Assembly (NCBI GenBank): GCA_037447655.1
Contig: JBBHKE010002873.1
Span: 263,695 to 308,629, forward strand
Reading direction: 5' to 3'
DNA: 44,935 bases
Source of the DNA: Zygnema cylindricum
Taxonomy: Eukaryota > Streptophyta > Zygnematophyceae > Zygnematales > Zygnemataceae
The notes beneath the pieces are model-generated. The model ran no database searches. It was given only the letters and a program-made list of their open reading frames with translations, and was not told where the DNA came from. Of this stretch, positions 1 through 10,600 are shown one piece after another. The position numbers and the translations under genes were made by a program. Position 1 is the stretch's first letter. Every line of letters begins with the position of its first letter.

Positions 1-780
1 TCCGCTCAGTATACAACATTACAAAGACAAATCTTTCAATGTAAATAGTTGTTTGATGTAAAATGAACCGTTTAATTAAATGACATATTGTTTAACTAAA
101 ATACACATCATTTAATTAGAGATAAATCTGTCCGTGTGGGGTGGGCTGTTGAACCACAAATCGTTTAACTCGGACAAATCAAAATCATTGGACTTTGGAT
201 TATCTAAATAAAACACAAATCATTTAATTAAAACACAGATAGTTTAATTAAAATACATATCCTTTAATTCAAAGAAATCATTTAAACTAGAATACAAATT
301 GTTTAATGTAAAACAAATCATTTTATTAAAATACGCATCATTTTGGTCATAAAATTGGGTGAGCTGTTCAACCACAAACAAGTGTTCACATGTGTTAAGT
401 TGTAGCCTTTTAAACCACGAACCTTTTAACACTTTAAATGCAAAGAAAGACCAGTTTAAACGTTACATACATTTGTCAGTTTGCTTCTTTGATAGTTAAT
501 TCATGGTATATTTATACTTCTATAGAGGTGACCTCAGGATACATAAATCATAAATGGTACAAATTTGACAAGTACCTCGTCCAAGACCAAACAAATTCCA
601 CAAAAAGGAAAAACTCATAAAATGACAAAATGATTTGGAATACAAGGAAACAAAACTTCAGTAGATGGTATCTCTAAACAGATACAAACATTTACTATTT
701 ACAATCATCAAGTATGCATAATTGGAACGTTTGATAACTGCTTATCCACGTTCTTGTTATTTTTTTTTTTTGGTTTTTAG
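1..780. repeat. AT-rich degenerate repeat, no exon seen
   Basis: From about 60 to 345 the sequence is an irregular tandem of roughly 20-30 bp units of the form 'aaatcatttaattaaaa(t/c)aca', with no conserved reading frame on either strand. 345-780 is AT-rich unique sequence. It lies downstream of the last visible fucosyltransferase exon on the minus strand, so it is probably that gene's intron. I see no further exon of the family here. Confidence 0.6.
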
Positions 781-821
781 CAACTATTATCAAAATCCCA
801 AATTTGTCAAGCATGAACCAC

Positions 822-3074
822 GGGAAATGGAGGGTCAATGATTTCATCATAAAAAAAGAAGTGGTTGAGACCTTGTAAGGCGGTCAGATGAAAGGATGCA
901 TTTTCCGTAAAATGGGAAGAAATATCTTAAAAAAAAGTGAAAAACAGGTATGCAAGGAGAAAAACTTACTAATAGGAACATCCGAATCCAATCTGCGTCC
1001 CATAGTCACTATATTGGAGCTATTGACAGGTGGCAATTCCTCATCGGGGTGTTTTAGTGTCACTACTTTGAAGGTACAACTGGGATCCTCCCCCATGGTA
1101 TCACCATCACATTTCTTATCTGCATCCCAAGGAGGTGAGAAAAAGTGAAATATAAGAAAAGAGTGAAATATACGACGGAGGGCAATGAGAAAATCCCAAA
1201 AAAAAAAGAGAAAAAGTGAAATGGTAACACCTGAAGAAAATGAGGAAAAGTAAAGTGGAAACGTCCCAAGACGATGAGAAAGACGGAAATGGTAACATCT
1301 CAAGAAGAGAGAAAGAGTGAAGAAGTGACGTTCCAAGAAAATGAGAAAGAGTGAGGCGGTAACGTCCCAAGAAAATTAAAAAAAAAGTTGAAATGGTAAC
1401 ATCCCAAGTAAAATGGTCGAACTTCTCCCCATTCTAAGAATCTACTGAGCTAGTTACACTCAAGCTAAAATAAACAGCTGGGCACTTGTTGTGGAAACGA
1501 AGCATTTTTTTTTTGTTTTTATATTTCTCATAGTCATCGACCCTCAAAAGTTATAAAGGACCGGTACACGCGACGCAGTTTTTTTTCTTGAAAATTGACT
1601 AAAATGGGTTAAAATTGTCCAATTGTTTGAGAAAATGAGAAACTTTTTTCGAGTGACAAAGTGAAACTCTCACACAATGAATTATTTGGATGCTTATACA
1701 ATGATCTCTAACATTGCCATAACAGCATAACCCCCAAAAAGAAATAAAAAAATTCTCCTCTTGAATACTAAAGCACCCAACTCTCTCTCATGTTTCACCT
1801 CATCCATTTATTATACCCCATTTTCCCACTTTTCAATAGTACAGTGCCCATAACCAGTAGTGTAAAAAGATTATTAGTATTGAAGAGAAGCTAATACCCA
1901 AAATACTAATTTAGGGCAGAGTGACATGACCAATTTAAGGCCACTCCTTTCAATAGTGCTATTAACACTATTTACGACTTTCGGCCAAAGAAAATTGAGA
2001 CCGAATTTGTGTTACCGACACTCATAAATCTAGCCCCATGAGAAAAAACTATATCCTGTCGCTGGAAAAATTAATCCCCTACACCCATCGTCCCTCTCCA
2101 CTTTGTAAACTTCACAATTTTCAAACACGTACCTTTCTCCCAATTTTTTTTATGTCGTATTATTGCACTTAACATCCGATGCTCATTTTTTCCCAATGCT
2201 TTCCAACTCACCTATATTCATGATTTTCCTTCACTTACGTGCGGTCCTACTCTATACTGTCCATCGCTATTCGAGTTATAAACTCTAATTCGAGTGAGTA
2301 TTTTTTTGACCCAAAATCATAAAATAGTGTTAAATAACATATTAAGTTAAGAGCCCATCATGAGCCACGTGGCAGGATATAAATTAGTGTAGTTAATTAT
2401 AATAAAGTGTTAATGGTGATCATTTCCTGGGACTAATACCGATCCGTGGTATAGCTGTTGTGTTCCTGTAAATTGTAAAATATACTCGACAAGGTAAAGC
2501 GTCCAAATGGGGTTTTACAGTTTTAAAACCAAAAATCAAAATATCTTGCTAACCTGTAATCCAACCTCGCAATCCTCTCCCTTCTCCCCCCAAAACATGT
2601 GCAAGAATAAAACCTCTCCCTCCTCCCCCAAAAAAAAGAGCCAGAAGAAAAACACAAGAACAAAAAAAAAAACCTACTATACTCACCTTTTACAGACGTT
2701 TCCCAAAGGCATCCAACGCCACATCCAGTGTGCCTTTTTGCACTACGAGACAAAATTCGAATGGGATCCTCAGAAAAATCTCTCGCGTCCTTTATTTCGT
2801 CTTCTCTTGTAAGCCAATCCTCACACGTGAGATCATCAGTAGGACCTTGAAGGTCAGAGGTCCACATTGGTGTCAGGGACACAAATTCCTCCATTGTCTC
2901 CGACGGTTTCGGAGAATCACCGTAAAAAAAAAATAAGTTAATAAATACAAGGAGGAGAAGGATACCGAGGAGGCTTTTTTGACCGGTTCGCAGGAATTGA
3001 AAAAGAATTCCGAAACGTTTTTGAGAGGGAGTTTGTCGGACCGGCCGAGGCCGTCTCATTTTGATAGGAAGCAT
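822..3074 (-). CDS. GT10 alpha-1,3-fucosyltransferase-like protein, 5' part (partial)
   Basis: Golgi type II glycosyltransferase of the plant core alpha-1,3-fucosyltransferase kind (family GT10), which transfers fucose from GDP-fucose to N-glycans; the role is inferred from family. Exon 1 is 3074-2687 (ATG at 3074, or 3059), exon 2 is 1119-970, and exon 3, tentative, is 871-822. Exon 1 encodes a basic cytosolic tail, a signal-anchor helix (GILLLLVFINLFFFYG), then CEDWLTRED, RDFSEDPI and a CGVGC block, as in plant FUT11/12-type proteins. Exon 1 ends in phase 1 at AAAG|gtgagt and joins atgcag|AT, giving DKKCDGD and, near the end, SDVPI. Exon 2 ends at gtaagt in phase 1. Exon 3 reads FFFYDEIIDPP, resembling the family's YFSWAEYDIMAP stretch, with a weak donor gtggtt. 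The GDP-fucose-binding C-terminal half is not in the window. It is divergent from the SET gene. Confidence 0.72.
1120..1410 (-). repeat. Minisatellite abutting the exon 2 acceptor of the fucosyltransferase
   Basis: Degenerate tandem units of about 35-65 bp; on the plus strand each carries a 'gtaacatcccaag' block and an 'aaaatgagaaagagtga' block. 'Cccaag'-type blocks recur near 1127, 1191, 1264, 1305, 1330, 1368 and 1402. The first lies within ten bases of the splice acceptor (minus-strand cttgggatgcag), so the array seems to derive from the junction. Confidence 0.7.
1846..2036. mobile_element. Small MITE-like element (CAGTGCC family)
   Basis: About 190 bp starting 'tacagtgcccataacc', with an inner near-palindrome 'aatagtgctattaacacta'. 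It is clearly homologous to 9541-9750 (shared stretches 'actaattta', 'ttaacactattta', 'tttcggccaa'). It sits in intron 1 of the fucosyltransferase. CAGT ends next to TA suggest a Tc1/mariner-type non-autonomous element; the exact ends are uncertain. Confidence 0.55.
2250..2457. mobile_element. Small MITE-like element
   Basis: The left end 'ctatactgtccatcgctatt' and the right end 'ggactaataccgatccgtggtatag' are imperfect inverted repeats. The interior ('gacccaaaatcataaa', 'gagccacgtggc') matches 10843-10973 in the opposite orientation. There is no coding capacity. It lies in the same fucosyltransferase intron as the previous element. Confidence 0.5.
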
Positions 3075-4664
3075 GTTTTATTTTTTTTGATAAAAATAAT
3101 AAAGTTTGGTGATTAGGTATATGCCAATCTGGTACTATTTTGATGTACTATTTCGGATACAGTATAATTTGGAGACTAAGAATTTGGAGAAGAATTTGAA
3201 GGCAGAATTTTGGATACAATAACTTGGAGAAAATATTTTTGGAGACAAATAATTTGGAGATAATGATTTGCATAGAAAAAATGCATCTAAAAAAAAAAAT
3301 CTAATGTTCAGAGAAAATTTTTAGTTTTGAAACAGACAGTAAGCCATCCGATTCAGATCTGTCCAAAAAACCTTGTAAATATAAATTTAAAATGCATTTG
3401 ACATTTAGTGCGATCCTATACTTCAAGTGACCATTTCTTCATGCATTTGAAGCTGAAAATTAGCTAAAATTTCATGTCAAAAATTCTCAGTTTTTCTTCT
3501 TCTCCATTTGAAAAGGAGAAAAAAATACCACCGATTAGGTTAAAACTCATCCACTGTAAATAGGAACTGAAGCGTAGAGACATAAGACTCAGACAAAAAC
3601 CGAATGAGACAAAAATTTGCAAGTTTCTTATGGTTCTCGGAATAAAATCTTCATAACAAGTGAAAAGATCTCAGAATATATTTTGCCTCAACAGGCTTTC
3701 ATCTTTCTCCATCAGTGGTCACACATGAAATTAGGTTTTTTCGGAAACCCTAACTGAAAACGGACGGATCTCTCCATGGAAATAGTGCAGACGAAGAGCA
3801 AGAAAGGAAATAGAGGGGAAAGAGAAAGAGGACAAATACTCGATAAAGACTTGCAGAATCTACAAGCTTTTCTTTCATTGCAGACTATGTTTATTTTAAT
3901 ATTTTTCAAACGTGCGACATTTCGTGCGAAGTTTATGCACATATATTTGTTTGTTTTGTTTTGTTTTAGTAATTGTTGGCTCTTGTAGTCTTTCAATGTG
4001 CTTTTTCTTTTTTTTACCCCCTTTGTACTTTTGATGGTTTTTCCATCGCACTTCTCTTTCACATATATGCTGACCTCGAGCGATCTCCGTACGAGATGTT
4101 CCCACTTTACAACGTAAGATTTGATTCTTTAATCCAGTGAGCCAATGAGGTCTCAATAGGTATTCCAGTATTCCGTACAAGCTAATATCAAAGATGTTAG
4201 GTCAACACGGAGCCTACGAATAGTGTGTCGTATTTCAGTGCGAATTCCACGAACTGTGCGATGATTTCCCCATGTTGGAATCTGTGCTCTACAGTACGGT
4301 ACAGGTAAGTACACCGTGTATCGCTATTAGCGTAAACAATTTTTTCGCCACTTAAACATCTTCTATCCGTACACCCTTGTCCGATTCTCAATTTCAGACA
4401 ACCAATCGGAAGCTGAGATTCTTTTTTTTCAATCGTAACCGTCAGATCCCCATTCAGCGATTCACGGTGTACTGTACTGTACTGTACTGTACAGTACAGT
4501 ACTCCGTGCGGAAACGCACGAAATATTAGACTCCGCACTTATACTCCGCACAACTTTGTTCCCAGGAGCCACAAAAGAAGAGGTTTGGTATCTACAGTAA
4601 CAGTCAGCGCCATTCATGAAGTTCTAATGCTCCTTTTTTGCCTAAGACTTGTGTGCTCTACAGC
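3075..4664. promoter_or_regulatory. Divergent intergenic region between fucosyltransferase and SET gene
   Basis: This 1.6 kb holds both 5' ends, since the left gene reads leftward and the right gene reads rightward, so it should contain both promoters. 3166-3275 carries a loose repeat of 'aatttggaga'. 4308-4477 is a MITE. 4470-4503 is a run of the palindromic pentamer 'ctgta/tacag'. No convincing TATA box or coding exon was identified; the short open frames here show no family features. Confidence 0.5.
4308..4477. mobile_element. MITE of the GTACACCGTG family (short type)
   Basis: About 170 bp. The left end is 'gtacaccgtgtatcgctatt' and the right end is its inverted form 'gcgattcacggtgtac'. 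The interior ('cgccacttaaa', 'cggaagctgagatt') matches the elements at 20909-21145 and 21685-21915. It lies about 190 bp upstream of the SET gene start codon, so it may affect that promoter. Confidence 0.75.
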
Positions 4665-7600
4665 ATGACCTCCCTCGTCACAGCACGTGAATCATGCTTT
4701 TCAAAGCTCTCTTCTTTTTCCAGTTTCCATCCTAAATTAAAAAAAAACAGCCGGTTACAAGTTTCACACGTGTCAATATGTCCATTGACCTCTGTCCGAA
4801 GCTATGCTTCCTTAAGTCGAAGGAGCACTCTGGGAAAGAACCTTGAAAAGTGGATCGATTCTCTCGGCCATGGCCGACTCAACTTGCAGTTGCAAAGTTT
4901 CTATTCCGACAGTGATGATCCCGAGTCTGAGTGTTTTGGAACATTTGCTGCCGCTGGAGGGCTGCAGAAGGGCGCCATTGCTGTCAGTGTGCCAAGAAAA
5001 GCTTTTATGAATCTTGAGGTGACCGTCCCCTCGCAATGATGTCACGTCACGTTCATGTCATGGTCACATCACGTTATGCACATATCACATCACTGCTTGG
5101 TTAATTTCACATCACTGCTTCGTTTATGCACATTTCATATCCTTGCTAAAAAAATTCAACTCAGAAGCTATAACACTATCGAAACTGTATAAAACGAAGC
5201 TATAAAATCGTCCGTTATTTTCCCTCACCTTGACATCGCAGTCTTTTTAAAGCACTATTTTGCAGGCAGAGGGGGTGGGATTGTGACTGCCTGTTGAAGG
5301 TAGATAGTTAATGTCAATTTTCGTTCAATGTTTGAGGTGTTGATAACAAGGTCCGTTTTTATGTATTAAAGTCAAGCTTAACATTAGCAGTAACTGATTG
5401 TCGTCACATTGATTTAAGCGAGTATGTTCTTCCCCACCATGCGATCAATTGTCACCATACTGTAACATCTACCCTGATGAACTTGTGAGCAGTACAATAG
5501 TTATTTCTTTGCATTTTAAACATTGGACTTTTTCTGGCTGACATTTAGGGATTTGAACCGTAGTCGATAGAATTTCTGAGAATTTGAACTACGGTAGAGG
5601 TGATTGAGTTTGTACTGTGTAGGACTTACACTCAAATTTTGCTGTCATTACCAAATTTGTTGTTTTTTTTAACAATTTTGTGTGTACTTTTAAAAGTTTT
5701 GAATTGTTGGTTCAAACGGTATGAAAGCAGTGCAACTAGGCAAACCCAGCTTATTTTCAGTTCATACTCTGTGTATACAAAATTTACTTAGTAGGATCTA
5801 CTGCTGGAAGAAACCAACAAGCTGCTTCAATTTCAAGAAGTTATTTATTCATTTCTGCAGTTCTTCTGCTGTACCTTATGTTACTTCGTCCTGTTATCGA
5901 AACTCCAATTTGCGAATAATGGTCGAATAGACACAAAGAATACGTTTTCACTTATGTTTATTGAATGATCAACATTGTCGATTTCAAGTTTGTTCAAATC
6001 TCAAGCATCCTTTGGGGAAAAAAAAAAGGGAATTTGTGATTATGGCAATACAAGATGACTGCTGCCTCCACACATTAAGAGTTGGCGCCCATTAGACCAC
6101 TTTCGGGTCATTTCATAACCACTTTCAATGATTAGGCGATTTATGACCGTCCAGATCATAATCCAATGGACATAAACCAACGAATCATTGAAAATGGGTC
6201 AAGCGATGACCCGAAACTGGCCTGACATCCTTCCTAAATGATGTTTATTTTGGTTTCTGATTGAATAGGCTCATGAGTATGCACTGAATTTTGTCACTTT
6301 CTCTGGGGCTTAAGATGAGACGTCATCAAATAATGCCAGTTTTTGCGCTCCATGAATTCTTCAAAAATGACTCATGTATCGAAGTTTGAAGCTTGCTGGT
6401 TCTATCACTACCTTTTAATACTTGTATGTTTTATTCACATAGTTTATCTCCTTTATTTTGACTTGGATTGCTACATCTCCTCTGAGTCACAGCGTTGGTT
6501 TAGAGTATTACGATTGCAATCTAAATCTTATTTATTTCACCTTTATTGGAGTTTTTATTGTGTCATAGTCACTTTTGCTGCATGTCAAGGTTGGATGGCG
6601 TCATCCTTGGTTCAATGTTAGGCTTTCAGTATATTTACTTCCGGAGTTTCCCATTTTTCAACACTCCTCAATCAGTATGCTAAAATATATTCAATTTGTC
6701 CTGCAATGAATAGTGATGCAAGCATTGTATGTATGTCTTGGGTATATGGGCTGTTGTGGTCTGCTGTTTTCGGGTAATCATTTCTTCAGGCTTTTAACAC
6801 TCTTTAAATGGTTTTATAATGCTCGTTAACGCTCTTTTAACACTCTAATAACGGTCGTTTATTGCCCTTTTAGCAGTCTTTTCCTGCTCTTTTAACTCTC
6901 TTCTTAACTCTCTTTCAACGCTCTTTTGTGTGATTGTTTAACAGACAGCCCTGGCTTGCGAAGTTGTGGGCCCTTTAGTACTGAAGCACAATCTTACGTC
7001 CTGGCAAGCCTTATGTCTCCATCTCTTGTGGGAACGTTATTGTGGTCCACTTGGTTTTTGGAGTCCATATATTGCTGCTTTGCCTCCTCAGGAAGGACCT
7101 GCTTTTTGGCACCCATTGCTATGGCCAGAGGTATTTGCCAGTCTCTCTTTTGCCCTATATACTGTTGCCCAAATCCCTTTGCTGTCTGTCTATTCTGTTT
7201 ATGGGAGTTAATGATAATAAATACGTTTCGAAAGAACCTGCTTCACGGCATCCATGGCTGTTGGCCAGAGGTATTTGATAGTCTCTTTTTACCTTTTATA
7301 CTCGCGCAGAAACCTTTTTGCTGTCGTACTATTCTGTTTGTGATGATGAATACTATTCTTTGAATTTGAATTTAGCAGGTCATTTTTGGTGGCATTTCAA
7401 ATCGCGCATATCAACAGTAGCTGTTTAAGCTGTCCTCCAGTTTATTTTAGCTTGTTTGCTGAGGATCTTCAGGCAGTCTTCTATTCTATTTCATGCGGGG
7501 ACACCATGCATTTGTTTTTTCTGTGGTTTTTGGCGTTTAATCCGTCGTCCAGATTTTTTCAGCTTGTCTTGAAGACCTTTGTTCAGTCCTTAATACTCTT

Positions 7601-10600
7601 TCATGCCGGAACACCAGGCAGTTGTGGCCTCTGTGGTCTTTCACTGAGTAAATGTGTGGAAAATGAACTTTTCTCACTGAGTAAATGTGTGGAAAATGAA
7701 CTTTCCTCACTGAGTAAATGTGTGGAAAATTTACTTTTCTCACTGAGTAAATGTGTTGAAAATGAACTTTCCTCACTGAGTAAATGTGTGGAAAATTTAC
7801 TTTTCTCACTGAGTAAATGTGTGGAAAATGAACTTTTCCAGTAAATCTTTTCTCTTGCAGGACAATCGGCAGAAATGGTTAACTGGCTCTCCAATGCTCC
7901 TTGAGCTTGAGAGGCGAATAGCATATTGCAGGTGTGTTCCTGACTGTCTTGGAGAGTTTGCTTGTTGGAGGGGAAAAGGTGGTCCATTATTAATATAATA
8001 TTTGAATATTTGAATTGCTACAGCAAAAAAAATTATTGGTCGAAGGCACACCGTGGATTTCCTTTCTGTCGCTGTGGACTAAAGAATCATTCTAGCAGAT
8101 TTGCTTCTTGCCAAATCTTTATCCATAGGACTTCATTTGCACGTTGTTTTTCTTGAGATACAGAACATTTAGGCAAGGGGTTATATAAGCATGTGGAGAA
8201 GACTTCAGTATGTGTGTTCTCTTATCATTGTGGAATGATGCAAATGTATTGGATTGTGAATTCCACAGAGCTGATACTGAGGCTTTACTATCCACTGGAA
8301 TTAATCAGCTTACACCACCTAGCCCTTTTCAAATTGAGATTGTGACCGAGGATTCTGTAAAATGGGCTGCAGCTATTCTTCTAAGTAGGGCATTCTCTTT
8401 GGATCTTGGATTGGATAAAGCTGGGGTGAGCTCAAGGTGCGAATAGACTGCCTCGACTAAACTAATGATTGTTTCATTAATGCAATTAAGTTTTTAGCAA
8501 TATTCAAGATTGGTTGTTGATAATCTCCTTTTTCTGAAACCTAGCTGATTATAAACATTAGAGCTTGACAGTGGTCTGGAAAAGATTGCTATACTTAGTT
8601 GCTCACCCTAGATGTCAGATGCGTATTCATAGTGTGGTAATAGTATCGACAATTACCATCGCTCTCTGAGTATTTGTACACTTCCTACAATTTTATGATT
8701 AATCGTAAGTACGGTTACTTGAAAACTGTACGATTACTTACAAAGCAATGGTAATTTTCGATAGTGTTATCACCTGTCAAGTCTCCAGGACGATTTAGCA
8801 AGTTTTGTATGAAGCATGCTGAGTCAATTTAATTCTTGTCTTTCTCTTCATTTTCTTCCATTTCCAAACTAAGGCTTGAGTCTTTGACTTTTTTCCCTTT
8901 TGTGACTGTTTCTCTGTCAATCTTAATACTGGTTCAATTCAATTCTGGTGTTTCTCGTCTGTCTTTTTTCAAGTTCAGCCGAGTATCCTTGACTTTTGTT
9001 TGCCTTGTGAGTGACCCTTAACACCGGGTGAATTTAATTCTTAGCTTTCTCTTCGGTCTTTCTTCGGGTTTTAAACTGAGAGTAGTCTGTCTGACTTTTT
9101 GTCCTTCTGTCTGTTTCTCTGTCCTTCTGTTTATGTTTCTTCGTCAACCTTAATATCGACACTGGTTCCAAACTCTGACAAATGTCCTTGACTTTTTGTC
9201 CTTTTGTGTCTTTACCTCCAGTTTGATTGCGAAAGAACCTTAACTCTGGTTCCATGGGCCGATATGCTAAACCACACCAGTGAGGCAGGGGAAGAGTCTT
9301 GTCTTATCTACAACCCAAAATTACAAACAGCTACGTTAAGAGCCCATAGGAATTACTTTTCCGGAGAGCAAGTTTTTGATTCGTATGGACCTCGCCTTAG
9401 TCCTAGTGAACTCTTTTTGGATTATGGCTTTGTGGACAGTACAAACAGAAACGGCAGTATTCAAATACCTGTGAGTCCCAGAAAACCATGGAAAATTTTT
9501 TCCTTGCATTTTCTCCATTGGTCAGCGGGTTGTTTGGGACTTAACACTATACAGCTCGTCGTTATTAGTGTCAAGAATTTATTAGTGTTTTTCGAAATTA
9601 TAATATTTAATACTAATTTAGTCGTAGGAGACGTGGCAAATTTTAGTCCACTTCCTTCAATAGTGTTGTTAACACTATTTTATGATTTTCGGCCAACAAA
9701 AGTGGCGACCGATTTAATGTTATAATCCCTAATAACGATGGGCAGTGTTCTGCATTCAGTATTGTAGGGTTAAATGAAGGTTTGTCTAGGCGTGAAGCAA
9801 CAATGCAAAGTGTAGTAAATGGATTTTTTTGGAGACTTTATTGGGGTTCGTTCAGATAAAAGTTTACAGCTAAAAGTTTTCTTTAAACCATCAGAAACAA
9901 CATTTTGAATAAGAGTTTAGGTCTATTTACTTAGGTAAGTGCAAGTTCCGTCCTAATCATGTGATAACATTTTTTTGGTCCCACTTGTTTACGACTTCTA
10001 CCTGACACATGGTTGGTAAAACATGTACCTTGCAAAGAATGTAATGCCTTTTAGCCCCTCATGTGTTGCGAGTGTTTGGGATCAAGACGAATGACATGCG
10101 CATTTTTTAATTATTATTATTTTTTTTTTTTTCTGCAGGCTGCTGCATTAGGACCTTTGAGGGGTCCATTGAACACCGCTTTGTTGGAATCCGTGGGCCT
10201 CCCAATCGGTGCGTTTATTGACCCTCAGAGAATGATTGTTCGATATGGAGTTTACAATAGATAGGCGTGATTGTGTTCTGCATAGACCTGGGCAGGTTAA
10301 TTTGTCTTTCAATTTTTAATATTTCTTTAGTCTCTTTCGACTGGCCCCGGTAAGCATGTCTGCAATAGTCTTCTGCACCTACGTCTTTTTTCATTGTTAT
10401 ACACACTGAAATTTCTCGCCTTTCCGTAGATTTCCCCTTAGTCTCTGTTCATTTGTATATCATTTCATTCGACAGTGAACAGATTTGGGCCTATTGTGTT
10501 ATTTTATATACCGTTCTTAGCAATAAAAACAATTGTCTTTTGTGTTAATGTCGGCCCGCCTGGTGAGGTTGAATGTAGAAATTTGATACCGTCGCAATGT

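Noticed and set aside
884-1370. Minus-strand open frames of 84-150 codons
   Set aside because: Apart from 970-1119, which is a true exon, they read through the acceptor-side minisatellite and give Phe/Leu/Ser-rich sequence.
3712-4180. Possible small Lys-rich protein on the minus strand
   Set aside because: There are overlapping frames without conserved motifs or splice partners, in the divergent promoter region; no support beyond being open.
7641-7838. CRISPR array
   Set aside because: Units are contiguous 33-bp copies without unique spacers, and the context is a eukaryotic intron.
7386-7987. Open frames across the 33-bp array on both strands
   Set aside because: A repeat length divisible by three keeps frames open; the array lies between two well-supported SET exons and is spliced out.
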